The notes under the pieces: generated by a model
Seen by the model: only the letters and a program-made list of their open reading frames with translations
Told to the model about the DNA's origin: nothing
Databases searched by the model: none
Shown: one piece after another, positions 44,844-57,544 of the stretch
How positions within the stretch are numbered: position 1 is the stretch's first letter
Layout of the letters: each line of letters opens with the position of its first letter
Program-made: the position numbers and the translations under genes
Source of the DNA: Cunninghamia lanceolata
Lineage: Eukaryota > Streptophyta > Pinopsida > Cupressales > Cupressaceae
Assembly: GCA_027924645.1 (NCBI GenBank)
Contig: BSBN01000763.1
Coordinates: 7,006,001 to 7,070,000 of the forward strand
Length of the DNA: 64,000 bases
Direction: 5' to 3'

Positions 44844-46334
44844 CTGTTATTAGATAGAGATCATCTTCTCATGCTCGATGGTATCTATTATGATGCTATT
44901 AAGGGAAAGGAAGAGGAGGTTGATGATCTCACCTATGAGCTTAAGATCACCACAGATTCTTTGAAGAGCACTCAATCAGCTCTTCAAGAGTCAAAGTTAC
45001 AGATAGATGAGCTTACTGTGGAATTGAGCTTAGCACAGTTTCATCTCCAGCAGTCACAGTTCCGATATCTATGACAGTTCCTGGTGATGAGTGATGAGCA
45101 TACACCCACGGATAGTGCTTAGGAGTACTTTGTGGATGTGGCTACATCCATTACAGTTGCAGGTGCAGGTAACACAGATGAGATGGTTGTTTTGGATGAG
45201 TGTAGCAGGGAACAATATGTTGCACCAGTGGTTCTTGAGGCTAGTCCCATTTCAAAGGATGCAGAGCAGTTGATTGATGGCTCTTGTGGTGTAGTAGTGA
45301 ATTTTCCAGAGAGTTGTGTGATAGATCACCACACTACATTTTTGCCGAAGATAGGCAGGGCATCATTCGGTGGGGAGATCGACTCTCATGATGATTTGTT
45401 TCCCTCTCCTGGAAGCAAATCAGAGATTACATCCCATGCAGCTGATTTTGATCGACGGCTTATTGAGCCACAGAGATGGAGAGATCAGCTGAAGGTTACC
45501 GAGGATAAGGTTGTTCAAACCTTAACTCGTATTGACAGTACCCACAAGTTTGTGGAGGATCTCTTTTGGATAGCACAATTGGAGGAAAGGCAGATAGGGG
45601 TAGTAGCGGGCACTTCTATATCTAATTTACGAACTATCCAGCATGCCATGGAGTGGATTAAATCAGAATACCTCCAGTTGCTTTCAGATCGGGACTTTGC
45701 TATTGGGTATGCAGAGAGGACTTGCAAGTTATCTACCCAATTAGCCATTCAGGATCAGAGACATGAACCATCATCTGATTTGAGTGATGAGGAGTGTGTT
45801 CCCCATGACTATGACGGTCAAGCATTGACACAGGCAGGTGCTTTTTATTTTGACTGCATAGTGAGGAGTGCTCATCATTTCTCCTTTAGTCCACACATAG
45901 ATGACCTGATGATGCGTAAGTGTGGATTGGCTCGAGATTTATACCATCCATTGTGGGATGAAGGGTTGCCATCTATAGAAGATGGAACTAGGGATTGTAG
46001 GTGGCTGACTCAGATACATTCAGAGGACTATTTGCAGGGTCAGCTTTCAGATTACCATCATGGTGATATGCATCAGACAGAGTTTGCAACTTCTTTATCT
46101 CGAAAATTTCCATTGGAGACGAGGCTTCAGAGAGGTTGTAGTGTCAGTAGGCATGATGGCATATTTAGTTTTTACAGTGGTGATGGAGGAGAGTTTTATC
46201 ATTCCCTTGATTTGAGAGGAGCAGTTTCATATCTTCCAGCACCTATGTTGGATAGTCAACACATCCATAGGAGTTTGGCAGAGGATGATAGGGGATGTTG
46301 TGGTTCACTTCAAGACTTACATACCTCTTCATGA
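44844..46334 (+). pseudogene. Element E coding region, unrecognised protein
   Basis: One frame runs from 44844 (first ATG 44871) to 46334 with two stops, TGA at 45072 and TAG at 45120. The first 70 residues are a strong heptad-type coiled coil (EEEVDDLTYELKITTDSLKS). The rest (400 codons open) is acidic, with SDLSDEECVPHDYDGQAL and several His/Asp-rich stretches, and no RT, protease, zinc-knuckle or integrase motif. The frame lies just upstream of the 3' LTR. It may be the C-terminal part of an element-specific protein; I do not recognise it. Confidence 0.55.
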
Positions 46335-46714
46335 TTGATGGATGTGAGGTTATGATGTGTTGGAATCCAAGTGGTGACATGTTTGGCATGACAGTTCAGT
46401 TAGATTCCGATGTGTTGCTTCACCACTCTCTACATGGTGAAGATTATATCAGAGTAGCGCAGTGGAAGTCAACGAATGATGTGTATTGTAGACTTCCATT
46501 TTGGCTTTGGGGACCCAAGGGTTCCTATGTCTAGCCGATTGTTCTATATTGGGGTAGTTACCTACATTGATGCTGAGCATGGTTTTACCTCTACCCAGCG
46601 GATGCACTGGAGATGTTGTTGGACCTTCTTCAGAATGATTTGGGATCCTGGAGTTCAGCTTTGGCATGCAGGTGCAGATTGCTTGAGGACAAGCAATCTT
46701 TGGGAAGGGCGGAC
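46335..46714 (+). other. Element E region before 3' LTR
   Basis: Shifted frames (46295-46534 and the region up to 46700) have coding-like composition, including LLDLLQNDLGSW and LEDKQSLGRADC, and may be the frame-shifted continuation of the preceding gene. The polypurine-like tract ends it. Confidence 0.4.
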
Positions 46715-48416
46715 TGTAATGTCCCCATTTTCGAGTCCTATTGCAACATAGTTGGAGCTGACTTTTTGGGTTGGTGACAACCTAATCAGAGGAGTATTTC
46801 GATGTCACCAATGTGTTCGGGTGATCCAGTGGAGTTGTATGACACTTTCTGGAGGGATTTCAGACAACTTGTCCGTACTTACTATTTATAGTAAGTGCTT
46901 GCATGGTGACAATCTTTCTGGGTTTGTTCTCTTTGGTCCTCGGAGAACACTGCTATTTTTAGTAAGTGTTAGTTTGGCGCTGTTTTGGTGACTTGGCAGG
47001 CAGCTGATGGCTATCCCAGACATTGCTTCGAGCTCAGTGATATCAGATGGTTTGTGGATCCAGTTGGCACCCACTATGTTGGCTCAGTTTGCTTATGGCC
47101 GTTACTATTTTTAGTAAGTTTGGGTTCGGTGTTGGATCGGGTTTTTCAGAGTGGGGTTGGATTCGTCTCGTCGAGACCATTCCAATGAGCTATATATCTT
47201 TGCATTCTGACATCGTCTTGATATTTATTTTAAAGTCCGAAAGTTATATTCTTTTATTTAAATGGGACTTTATAAAGATTAACGGCAAAGTGACTTTATG
47301 AAGTGAAATATTTAAAAAGGTCACTATATGTCTTGGGCGCCCATCTCAAAGAAATAATAAAGTGTTTTAAAATGATATTTTTCCCTCTCAAAAGTGAACG
47401 CCCCCCTTGAGGTGTTATAAAAGTGGAAAAGAGCTCTCATTTGGATATGCTTGGATAATTGATTTTTTCTCTTTTATTGAGATATTCCCTGTGTGGGTTT
47501 GGAGCTTGGCTCTAGGGTTTGATATTGTCTTGTTGAGACGAAAACCTCTGCAAGATAGTGTTGTCCTTGGCTTCTAGGGACGAAAACCTCCATTAGCAAA
47601 TACTATATTGGCGGATGCATCCAATATTTGCATTTGGTGCTTCATCGAGATTCATTGATTGGGGTTTTTGAAGGAGTTAATCGAAGATACATTTAGAAGT
47701 CTATGTGCAGCTGAAGATATGGGATTGAAGGCAGATTTGTTGTGATAAAAGTGTGCTTTGCTGCTGTGTTTACTCATCTTGTTGGCCGTACCTTCTTGCA
47801 TCCAGGCCATACCTATTTGGAGGGTTGTTTGGTGCCGTTTCATGCACATTTCACAGTCTACCTTGGTCGCCCAGCCCCATTCAGTTGTGCAGATCAGAAT
47901 CAGACTTGAATGCAGAGGTTTCATTGATGTTTGCTGCTGATACATCTTTCGTTGAGGCCGTACATCCTTGCCTGGGGGACATGAGGCTCATAGTGGTTCA
48001 TTCTCTTGGGTTTGCAGCAGTTGTATCCCTTATTTTGGAGGCATCTGGGGTTTTGGACCTGAACATTGCATTGTACATTCATTTGCCAACATTTGTAATG
48101 CATTTGGAGTGATTCTGGCTATACCCATTGCTGGTCCAGCAACAACATAAAAACGAAGTTGCATTTCTGAACATGGGTATGTGATATAATTAGTTTTTGG
48201 CCATTTTACCATCTGGATATCTGTTATTTTCTCCATATCTGTTGTATATTTTCTGGGTTTGCATTACATGCTATATTTTGTATGCTCCGACAACACACAT
48301 CTGCAGGAAAACTAAAACCCCTTCTGCATCTTCTCTCTAGTCTGAAAGAACACCTAAAAATAATAAAATAACACAAAAGATTTTAAAAAAATTACAAACA
48401 GGTGCAGCACATTACA
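46715..48416 (+). repeat. Element E 3' LTR
   Basis: Preceded by a purine-rich tract (GGGAAGGGCGGAC). TATAAAAG is at 47416-47423. It ends CATTACA next to the target duplication, and terminal TGTAATG/CATTACA are inverted repeats. Confidence 0.88.
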
Positions 48417-48787
48417 GACACCCAGTGATCCAATTTCTTAGCATTAATCTTCGCATCATATGGTTGAATGTTGATCTTGGCCTTGGCTTTGAAGAATCTC
48501 TTTGAAGTAGAAGACGCCCTTTGTTCTACATTCAACTTCACAGATTCACCTCCTTCTTGAAGTTCTTTTGGAGGGTCCATTCTTGCTATCAAGACAAGAA
48601 TCATGCTTTCTAGCCTATCAAGTTTTTCTTCCACAACAGATATCTTGGCCACATCTTCCAACTTCCTAAACTGTGCCTCTCCATCATCCTCTCTTGCCAT
48701 TCTCATTGTTCTTAACCACTCTCTTGACTCAATCTCGGGCTCAAACAGCACTAGGCTTCCACTCCCATTAGACCTAGTATTGGACAT
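48417..48787 (-). pseudogene. Element F gag, N-terminal part
   Basis: The minus-strand frame from ATG 48787 (MSNTRSNGSGSLVLFEPEIE) runs through a short coiled-coil and INIQPYDAKINAKKLDHWVS. There the sequence is cut by element E at the duplicated GACAC/GACAT. Joining to 39190 restores the common gag order KKLDHWVS-QWEVYF, which shows the two halves were one frame. Confidence 0.8.
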
Positions 48788-48851
48788 AAACTAAATATGA
48801 TCACAATCCCACAAACACGGGCTATACATACCTACTATAAACCACTTGATC

Positions 48852-49839
48852 CGTAAACAGCTAGAGTTACACCCCAAGTGGTCACCAACTTATGGATATG
48901 CAATACTAACTTGTTTACAACACCTACAATACACTTCTCTACACTAGTTATGGATTTTAGCACACACACATATGTTTTGTTTATCCATTTAGCATAGTAG
49001 AGAGCAATAACAAATAAAAGAAGTGTGTCATAGGACAACGACTATAAACACACCATAGAGAAACCCAAACTAGGTAAAAAATCCACAAGAGTGAGCTTCA
49101 AGAGCCCCTCACATCACTATGTTCTAGTCCTTTACTCATGCAACATGCCACAGGGCTTATACAAAGCTCTACCACACATACACAAGCTCCACACACCTTA
49201 AACTAGTCCCAACAACGAAGAACAACTCCTTGTTACAACTTATGGTCTAGGAGTACAAACATGAAGGTTACAACACTACAACATAGTCCCAACAACCAAG
49301 AACACCTCCCTGTTGATACAACTTATGGTCTATACAAACATGAAGGTTACAACACTACAACATTCTTCTCCATCTCATCTCCCAGGCCTCCACACACTAT
49401 ATATGGACTCCAACATATCAAAACTGAGAAAAGGAAGATCCAAAAATGTGAAAAGACCAAGTGAGACGCTTTGAATTCCATCACTGTTTGTCACAAAACA
49501 TTTTCAATGCTTTTGCCAATACAAAATTGCTGTAGGTTTATTCTCATTCACTGTGGTAAATAGAGCAATTGTAGTGATGATCTCAAATTTGCCACGGCAA
49601 CCACTCAATTGCCCCCTGTGGAAACTGATGGTTCACCACAAGAAAAAAAACACTGACTTTTGTCATCTGTACTTTGACTTGAACTCATCCTTGCAATGTT
49701 CTGGACCACTGCCAATATGAAACCAACCAAAATACAGTCCTCCCACTGACAAAACCAACTAAACTCAAGCTCAACACTTTCATTCTAGGCTCTACAACTT
49801 CACAAACTGACTATTAGTGACACATAGACAACAATGGTC
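48852..49839 (-). repeat. Element F 5' LTR, main part
   Basis: Aligns with 36749-37722. It is cut at 49839 by element C, whose target duplication TGGTC is its last five bases. The remaining 30 bases are at 62409-62438. Confidence 0.8.
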
Positions 49840-50200
49840 TGCTGCATAACCAACTCTTATATATTGTGAATCCCACTTCTTGTCAGTTATAAGCATTTTG
49901 ATATTTTAGGATATTTTTGTTGTGTCTTCCGTGTATGAGAAACATGGCTGATGTAGTGTAAGTAATTGGGTTTGCTCATTTTAGAGTAGGGGTTTTATTG
50001 TTTAGGAGGTAGTGGGTTGCTAGAAAGGGGAGTTTTTGTGTCTGGTCTAAGATAAGACTTTTTTGTAAGAGAATGTATGCCATTTTAGTCCAGAAAATAA
50101 AAGTTTTTTTGTCATTTTGTTCTAATATTTCTGCCGTTTTGGTTCACCATCTATAGTTGCAGCTAAAAGCTTTCATTGCAAAAGAGAATAACCTGCATCA
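49840..50200 (+). repeat. Element C 5' LTR
   Basis: TGCTGCATAACC to ACCTGCATCA. Aligns with 62052-62403 (for example CCAGAAAATAAAAGTTTTTT and CACCATCTATAG) with many differences. Confidence 0.85.
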
Positions 50201-50204
50201 GTCT

Positions 50205-50216
50205 TGGTATCAGAGC
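50205..50216 (+). other. Element C primer binding site (initiator Met tRNA)
   Basis: TGGTATCAGAGC, the standard plant primer site complementary to initiator methionine tRNA, four bases after the LTR. Confidence 0.95.
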
Positions 50217-50226
50217 AACCTATAAA

Positions 50227-51223
50227 ATGGCCTTGAGAGGAGACCATTTGAATTGGGGAAGGAGAGCTAGGAGAGTAGCTGTGCATAGACATAATAATGG
50301 GGACAAATTGTTGAGAAGATTAGAAGCAATCAAAATCCAATTCCAGCAGGATGAATCTGAAAATAAGCTAGAGAATGGACAAGCCTTGAATGGAATGAAT
50401 AGAACAGTAGCTCCCATGGAGAGGTTGATCGAAGTTATTTCAAAACAAGGGACTAAAGGTAAGGCCCAGGTTTCATATTTCAAAGGTGATCTAAATCCTT
50501 ATATGTTCATTGATTGGCTAGAAGAGTTAGATAAGTATTTTGACATGGAAAACATGGATGTAGAGGACCCAAGGAGAGTAAAGTCTGTAGTGACAAAGAT
50601 GAAGTCTCATGCTGCCTTATGGTGGGTTGACCTCCAAAATAACAAGAGAAGACAAGGTAAAGACAAAATCAGATTACGGCCCAAGATGTTGAAACAATTG
50701 AGACCCAAGTTCTTACCTACAGATTATCAACAAAAAATGTTCAAATAGTTTCAAGAAATGAGACAAAAGGAGTTGTCTATATTAGAAAACTCAAAACAGT
50801 TTATGAGGTTGCAAATATGGGCAGATCTGCAAGAAGATAGCGAGCAGGCTGCTGCTAGATACCTCAATGGGCTATGGTTTCAACTTCAGGTTGAGCTGAC
50901 CCTAATCAAACTAAAATACCATTGATAAAGCATATCAATATGCTTTGCGAGCTGAGGAGAAACTCAATCAGGATAAGAGTAAATTGAAAAGCAAGAAAGG
51001 TGACCACACTTCCTTTAGAGGAAAAGGAAGTTCCTCAAAACTTGCCAAGAATAATGAACCTGAGGAAGACAAGGATGTGAAATCCAACTCCAAAGGAAGA
51101 GGAGGCTTCAAAGGCATGGGAAGAGGACAAACTTTTGGTGATCAAAAATCATTTGGATGTTTCATATGTAATGAAGCCCATAAGGCCAAAGAATGCCCTC
51201 AAAACCCCAAAAGGCTATGGTAG
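50227..51223 (+). pseudogene. Element C gag
   Basis: ATG 50227 (MALRGDHLNWGRRARR). The gag core includes VSYFKGDLNPYMFIDWLEEL, SHAALWWVDLQ and LPTDYQQKMFK, then stops near 50746 and 50925. A basic region and zinc knuckle follow (CFICNEAHKAKEC, spacing C-x2-C-x3-H-x4-C, near 51159). Frame is lost at least once between the halves. Confidence 0.8.
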
Positions 51224-52560
51224 CCCAAGAAGAAGAACCTCCAACACAAGTTAAAGTAGAGACCAGACAGAACTCGATGCTGCGAGGAACCTTAATCTCA
51301 GGAAACAAAGAGACCCCAGAAGCTAATTGGAAGAGAAAATAACCGTCTTAAGTACAAAAATGATAAACAAATTACAGCCTGCTTGCATTCCAAAATCAAA
51401 CCTTATAAGATTTCTTGGTTGAAAAAGGATCATAGTCTACTTGCGGATAAATCTTGTCTTGTTGCTTTCAAAATTTGTCCTTATGAAGACAAAGCGCTAT
51501 GTGATGTGGTGTCGATGGATGCTTGTCATTTGTTGTTGGGAAGGACTAAGCAGTATGATTGGAAAGCAATCCATCATGGCGGGGAGAACACTTATGAAGT
51601 ACAACATGAGGGGAAGGGACTTCTTCTAAAACCATGGAAAGAAGAAGGGGCATCTAAAATATCAGCTTTATTTCTTATAGCAATGAGTTATAAAGAATTT
51701 TGCAAACAAACCAAAGGAGAAGCTAGTTATTTTCCATGCCCAAGAGATGCAAGGGTAGCTAGAGGGATCCAAATCCCACAAGAGGTGGAAAAATTACTGG
51801 CAAAGTATTATGATGTGACTCCAGCAGAATTACCAGTTGGTTTGCCTCCCTTACGAGGTGTTACACACCATATTGATTTGGTGCTAGAATCAAAGCTTCC
51901 TAATCAAGCTACATACAAACTATCTCCGAAAGAAAATGAGGAAATGAGAAGGCAAAAGTGTGAATTGCTAGAGAAAAGGTTCATGAGGGAAAGCGTGAGT
52001 CCCTGTGCCAGACCAGCTCTAGTCCCACCTAAGAAGGGAAGAAAATAAAGAATGTTCATGGACTCTAGAAGCATCAACAAGATCACAATAAAATATTGAT
52101 ATCCATTACCTAGGATGGATGGCATCTTAGACTGCTTAGCAGTTTAGCCCATGCTAAGATTTTCTCCAAGATATATTTGAGAAGTGGCTATCATCAAATC
52201 TAGATTTGCAATGGAGACGAATAGAAGACAATGTTCAAGATCAAGGCTAGTTTGTATGAGTGGTTGGTGATGCCATTGGAAATGTTTAATGCCCCTACCA
52301 CTTTTATGCGAACCATGAACTAGGCATTTAGGCCATAAACTAGAAGATTTGTCATTATTTATTTTGAATGACATTTTGATTTTTAGTAGAAACATGGAAG
52401 AGAATTTGAGACACTTGCAAGCCATGTTTGATATACATAGAGTAGAAAGATAGTTTGTCAATCTTGACAAGAGTAGAAAGATAGTTTGTCAATCTTGACA
52501 AGAGTGATTTTTGGAGTAGAGACAAGTTGGTTTTCCTTTGGACATGTGATTTCAACAGAT
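51224..52560 (+). pseudogene. Element C protease and RT N-terminus
   Basis: The open part at 51383-52048 has the protease end and RT entry: YKISWLKKDHS, CDVVSMDACHLLLGR, LPPLRGVTHHIDLVLES and RESVSPCARPALVPPKK. From 52049 the RT palm is recognisable only in pieces ([27 protein letters not shown]) with many stops. No intact catalytic YxDD was found. Confidence 0.75.
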
Positions 52561-53295
52561 GGAGGGAGCATGGACCTGGAAAAGATTAAGGCTATACTTG
52601 GATGGCCTATACTTCTATAAGAGATTCATTAGAAATTTCAACGTCTTAAGTGCTCCATTGGCTGATTGCACCAAGCGCTTGTCCTTTTCTTGTACTGAAG
52701 TAGCTGAGAGAAGTTTTGAACAACTTAAAAGGAAGTTTATGGAAGCTCCAATACTTGCCTTACCAAATTTTGAGAACGTCTTTACCATTGAGTGTGATGC
52801 TTCAGCAGTGGCAATTGGTGGCATTTTGAGTCAAGAAGGCAAGTCAGTTGCCTATTTTAGTGAAAAACTAAATGATGCCAAGAAAAAGTATAGCATCTAT
52901 GATTAAGAATTGTGTGCTATGGTCCAGACATTGAAACAATGGAGGCACTATCTATTGCACAGGAAATTCATTTTGTTGATAGACAATCAAACGCTGAAAT
53001 ATATCAATTCTCAAGCCAAGTTATCCCATAAGCATGTTAAATGGGTCTTCTTTTTTACAAAGTTATACATTTGTGGTGTAGCATGTGAGTATAAAAGCTA
53101 ATGTTGTGGTAGATGTTTCAAGTAGGAGACGTCACCTACTTGTTGTTGGTACCCCTACCAAACTCAGTTTTCATGCTCTTTTTGTCAAGATGATCCTCAA
53201 AATTGTATCAATTCATTCAATTTATGACCTTTCCCTAGTCAGTTTGCATTTGCAAGGTCATTTGTCAGGATTCTCGAACTTCAAAATAAGATTTT
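52561..53295 (+). pseudogene. Element C RT C-terminus and RNase H
   Basis: LYFYKRFIRNFNVLSAPLAD begins the RT connection. RNase H follows: FTIECDASAVAIGGILSQ, VAYFSEKLNDAKKKYSIYD, a stop at 52903, then WRHYLLHRKFILLIDNQTLKY and a decayed ADALSRR equivalent (ANVVVDVSSRRR). The sequence then runs to the point where insertion D enters, near SGFSNFKI. Confidence 0.8.
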
Positions 53296-55647
53296 TTGCA
53301 AAATGTTCAAGGTTGCACCATTACAAATGGATATACTCAAGGTTGAAATATGAATCACTGGGCTTGAAATCCTGGCAAATGATGAGGAGATCTCTATCTT
53401 GGTTGAGTAGGGAAAAAGAAAGACTGTCAGCTTTGGTGCACTTTTCAAGTGGCAAAGCCACCCCAACATTCCACCTGCTCATAAGGGAAATGTGGCAAAG
53501 AGCTGATGAATCACCGCCCAATAGAAAAGTGTTTAAATTGTCAAAGTAATCAAGCACATAAATCAGGTGGCAATACATAGGAGAATCGTGCCAAAGTGTG
53601 GCAGAGAACTAAGAAAAACAAGCCTAAGTGAATAGAAGGAATCTGGAATAATCATGTATTTAGGTGCTATTTTGTGTTGGCAAAACCACCTCTATCTTTT
53701 GCTTGGCAATCAGCAAATGTGGTTAAGTCTTTAGTGATCCGTGTCATATAGAAAGCATTTGTAAACTATGTAAAGGTTGGCGCTATTTTGTAATGGCATT
53801 GCCAAGGAAAATTCTGCTATAAATCCTCAAAGTGGCATTATGACTTAGTGAAGCACACTCAAACTGGTAGAAGGAAATGATCTAAGCTATGGCACACAAA
53901 TTTAAGTGGGAGTGCCAAGTGAAATCCGTGCCCAAAGTGTGGCGGCAGCATTATGAAAATGCGCCAAGGGAGAGAAAGCTTAAGTTATGGACATTGGCGC
54001 TATTTGGTGATGGCAATGTGACTCTAGAGTTCCACGTAAGGTCTATAATGTGGCAATCACATTATGAAACTCTGCCCAAGGGTAAAGAAGGTTTAAAAAC
54101 AATGGCACATTTTTAGAAGGACCTTGCCAATATTATTTCCTCCAAGCGCATTTTATGAGTGGCATAACCAGCAGGAAAAGGTGCCCCAACTTGAAGACAC
54201 TTTAAATTATGACATTGGCACACTTTTTGCTTGTTGCAACCAGCCTTAAATCCTGCACAGACAATGAGTAATTGGCCAACACTTAAGTGAATCCCACCTA
54301 GGTTGTGGTTGCAAGGAGAAATCAGAAAAAAGGTGGCGCTTTCATATTCACTCAGCTTTAAAGAAAAAGAATTCATTCAAGGCATAAAAACATGGCAATC
54401 TCAGCACCTATATGAATGTTGCTCTTCATTCAGACTTAAAGTAATTTACCTCTGCTGCCCATATAAAAAAACAAAGTGGATTTCTCTTCCTTTTTCAAGT
54501 TTAGTGGTGATCTTTAATGTTTTCAGTGAAAGATTTTCATATAGCAGCATTCAAGGTTTTCTAAGGTTAGCGGCACTTTTGAAGACTGTTCAGAAATTGT
54601 TCCTTTTTCCAAATAGGCTGAATTGATTAAAATTTTGTATACCAAAGTACTGGGACAGCGAAGAGGAGGTCATCTTTCAGACCTTAAGTTATCATCATAG
54701 AAGAAATAATTGAATTGTTGCTGAAATAAGGTTTCAAATGCAAGGGATTGCCATACCATCAAATCTAGGGCTTCATCATGATCCTTGAATAGGTTAAGTG
54801 TTTTGAGGTTCAGGTTTCCAAATTTAGAAAGACTGACATATCAATATGACGAGGTATTAATGAATTCATCATGGTCAAGGTTCCAGTTTCAGGTCATCAA
54901 GTTGGTATTGGCAAGGTACTCATCAATTTCATGATAGGGATTCAATAATTTTTTAGAGGCTCGAGAAGGTTCACCATATTTCAAAGGTTCCAAAAAATTC
55001 AACAGTTTCAAGTTGAAAGATTGCTTCAGATTTTCAAAAAGTCACTCATGTGTCAAATTTCTATTTTTCAATAGCGGCCGCATCTGGCAGCTATCATCAT
55101 CAGTAATGGCTATTTCTAGGTGATGGAAAAGAGCCTATTATTAGGCCTTTTATTAAATTAATTGTTTAGGATTATATTGCTTTAAAGTAGTTATATTTCC
55201 ATTTTTTCTGCAGATAAGCATAAAATAGCTTTAAAGCGATACTTTTTGGGATATTTAAGTATTATTCTTAATCCCTAAAAGCTACCATTGTGAGCATATA
55301 AATAAGTGTTTTGAGCACATAGTTTGTTAAGGTTAGTTGATGTGAAGCTTTTGTTGCAAAAACTGATGTTCCGCTAAAGTTATTGTTTTATTTAGTATTT
55401 GCATGTTTATAATTTCATCAAGGAAATCGAAAGGAGATTAAATTTAGTCAAGCTTTTTATTGACGAGATCGATCTTTCTAAATCATATATTTGAATGCAG
55501 TTTATTTGTTTGCTTTATGAAATCATGTGATGTCCAATTTGTTTACTCATCTCCTATTAATGTTAGCTAGTAGTAAACATTCATCTGTTTTCCCTTCAAA
55601 TCTTGTTGCAACCGAATATTGGTCTCTCTTTTAGCTAGTAGGAAGTT

Positions 55648-57269
55648 TTTGATTAGAGGCAAAAATAGGTTTTGAAAGGGCCCTGAAACCCTTTACAATA
55701 GGCTGAAGAACAACAAAAGATTAGCCAAAGCACAACAAAACGTTTGCATCAGCGAACCCCACCAACACAACAAAACAACATCAAACAAAAGCACAAGAAA
55801 GAAAGACCAGAACCCCAACAACATATGCTTCAGTATTTCCGCTGCATCCAACCCCTGCTAGTTGAAATTCTCGTGCAGTTTGACAAACTCCAACAGCTCT
55901 TTCTTCTCCTCTTTGAATGTTTTCTTTTGTCTTGCCCTGGTTCTAGTACTTGAACCACCACTTTTTTCCCCCAGAGCAGCAGCATTAGGAACTTGAATAA
56001 TCTGACTCTTGTGGAGATCCTTTAGTTTATCTCTGAGAATTTTAATCCCGGCAGCACTGTTTTGGATTGTACATTTACTGACCTGCACCACATGATTAAG
56101 GTTCTCTTTTATGGCCAACAACTCTTTCTCCAGCAAAATGATTCTTTTATTATGATCTTGTTTCCACGTTTCCCAAGCTATCAGTTCAGCCTTCATTTCA
56201 TTGCTTAGAGTAGATAAGTCTTTGTCAATCCTATCCATCTTAGGAATGGCTTCCCATCCCTAAATAATATTCGTATCATCCTCCCCCACAATTTGAGTTT
56301 GCACTCCCAGTCTCTTCTGCATCGCAGCCAATTTGATGTTAATTCTATTAATTTCCACATAGAACCATTTGGTCATGGTATGCTGGGAAGAAACAACTTC
56401 CTTGACAGTGCTTAAAATCTTAGAAAGCTCTTCTCTTGAAGAGGCATTAGCAACAAGGATAGGAAAAACCCTAGGGATATTTAGAGTGGGATCTGGAATC
56501 CCTGGGAAGGGAATCCCAACCGAGGGTTCCACAATGGTAGATTTTCCCTTTCTAGTTTCCTCCTCTTTTACTATGTCTTCTTCCAAATCTTTCTCCAACC
56601 CCTCTTCATTATACCTCTCATCCTCAGTCTCTGAATCTCCAGACCAAACAATACTTTTCTCCCTCTTCCCTTTCTTCATTCCAGCATGAGGCTTAGACCC
56701 TTCTTCGTTCCAGCATGAGGCTTAGAGGTATCCATCATTAGCTTTCTCTTCTTCTTGTTTGGAGTGAGAACCTCCTCAGAAGCTCTATAATCCGGGTCTG
56801 AGGACGACCCTAAAGCCACAGGGTTGGACTCCCCTAGAACATCTCCAGACTCCGCCCTGCCCTTACAACCATCTTGTGAATTATACTCCGGGCTCAATGA
56901 CTCAAAGGAAGAGGTATCAGTATACTCAACTACCCTACATTTGCTCTCCTTCTTAGAAACACCACTACCTCCTAGGACTTTTCGAGTAGGGGTCTGCTCC
57001 TTCATATAACTCACAATCAAGAAAATAACTCCTTGGTGAATAGGAACCATATTCAACACCTTCTTACTTTCCTTGATAGAATTTTCCAATGAGGCTAGAA
57101 GAAAGAAAGGGAAGGAAAGTAAAACTTTATGTTTAAAATGGTTAAGCAAAACAAAATGGTAACCATACACTGACCTAAACCTTCCTTCTAGTGACACGTA
57201 CCTCATAAGGCATTCTGCCACTACAGCCCAGATTGATTTAAGCAAAGTTCTCTCATAGCCAAAATGCAG
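55648..57269 (-). mobile_element. Retroposed (LINE-style) copy with 18-bp target duplication
   Basis: The sequence TTTAGCTAGTAGGAAGTT occurs on both sides (55630-55647 and 57270-57287), an 18-bp perfect duplication typical of LINE-type integration. Coding is on the minus strand. The 3' end at left (TTGCCTCTAATC then AAA) has only a minimal A tail, and the 5' end begins inside a reading frame, as in a 5'-truncated copy. Confidence 0.75.
55858..57260 (-). pseudogene. Frame of the retroposed copy, unrecognised protein
   Basis: Three successive minus-strand frames (57245-56676, 56679-56260, 56238-55858) cover nearly the whole insert. The first starts LKSIWAVVAECLMRYVSLEG and has a hydrophobic HFVLLNHFKHK-LLSFPFFLLASLE segment. 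The middle is acidic with KKRK clusters, and the last is a coiled coil ending in a basic tail. No RT or endonuclease motif is present. It could be the first protein of a retroposon or a retrocopied cellular mRNA. A short direct duplication near 56690-56720 breaks the frame. Confidence 0.5.
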
Positions 57270-57544
57270 TTTAGCTAGTAGGAAGTTGAGTTTTATCGTT
57301 TGTGCTTGATTGTTTAGCCTCCTTAATATCTAAAAATCTCGCACAGGGCTTGACTATTGTGTTTGACAGTCCAATGCATGCATCAGGGGCAAAAACATAG
57401 TCAGTTAGTAATTTACATTCATACAAAAACCCCATGATAAACTTGTATAGTGTGTATAATTGTAAATTTGTTCATGGCTTTAGGTTTTAGGTTTAGTTAG
57501 ATCTCAGGGTGTTTCCTTCCCCTTATAACTTGAAGAACGGTTCT

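Larger units (their letters stand above)
39191..48416 (+). mobile_element. Element E: LTR retrotransposon inserted in element F gag
   Basis: Starts TGTAATGTCCCC and ends GCAGCACATTACA. The flanking 5-mers GACAT (39186-39190) and GACAC (48417-48421) differ at one base. The LTR at 46715-48416 is complete. The one at 39191 matches it up to about 40732 and then stops, so its last 0.17 kb and the primer site are missing. The interior is a piece of another element (H) followed by E's own coding region. No RT was found. Confidence 0.8.
53290..57540 (+). mobile_element. Insertion D, probably a solo LTR
   Basis: Non-coding sequence separates the chromovirus RNase H from its integrase. It has a U3-like part (53.4-55.2 kb) with a short motif, (G)TGGCA, repeated dozens of times, then TATAAATA (55297-55304) and a U5-like part that contains a retroposed insertion. 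Subtracting that insertion leaves about 2.6 kb. Only one copy is present, so a solo LTR is the simplest reading. I could not fix the TG/CA ends or a target duplication; both edges are uncertain by about 50 bases. Confidence 0.5.

Noticed and set aside
50205..50216. Cellular initiator tRNA gene suggested by the TGGTATCAGAGC match
   Set aside because: It is only the 12-base primer site next to an LTR; no cloverleaf surrounds it. I saw no tRNA or rRNA gene in the window.
53290..57540. Insertion D as a full-length LTR element
   Set aside because: No second copy of its ends or internal coding region exists. A solo LTR fits better, and exact borders could not be set.
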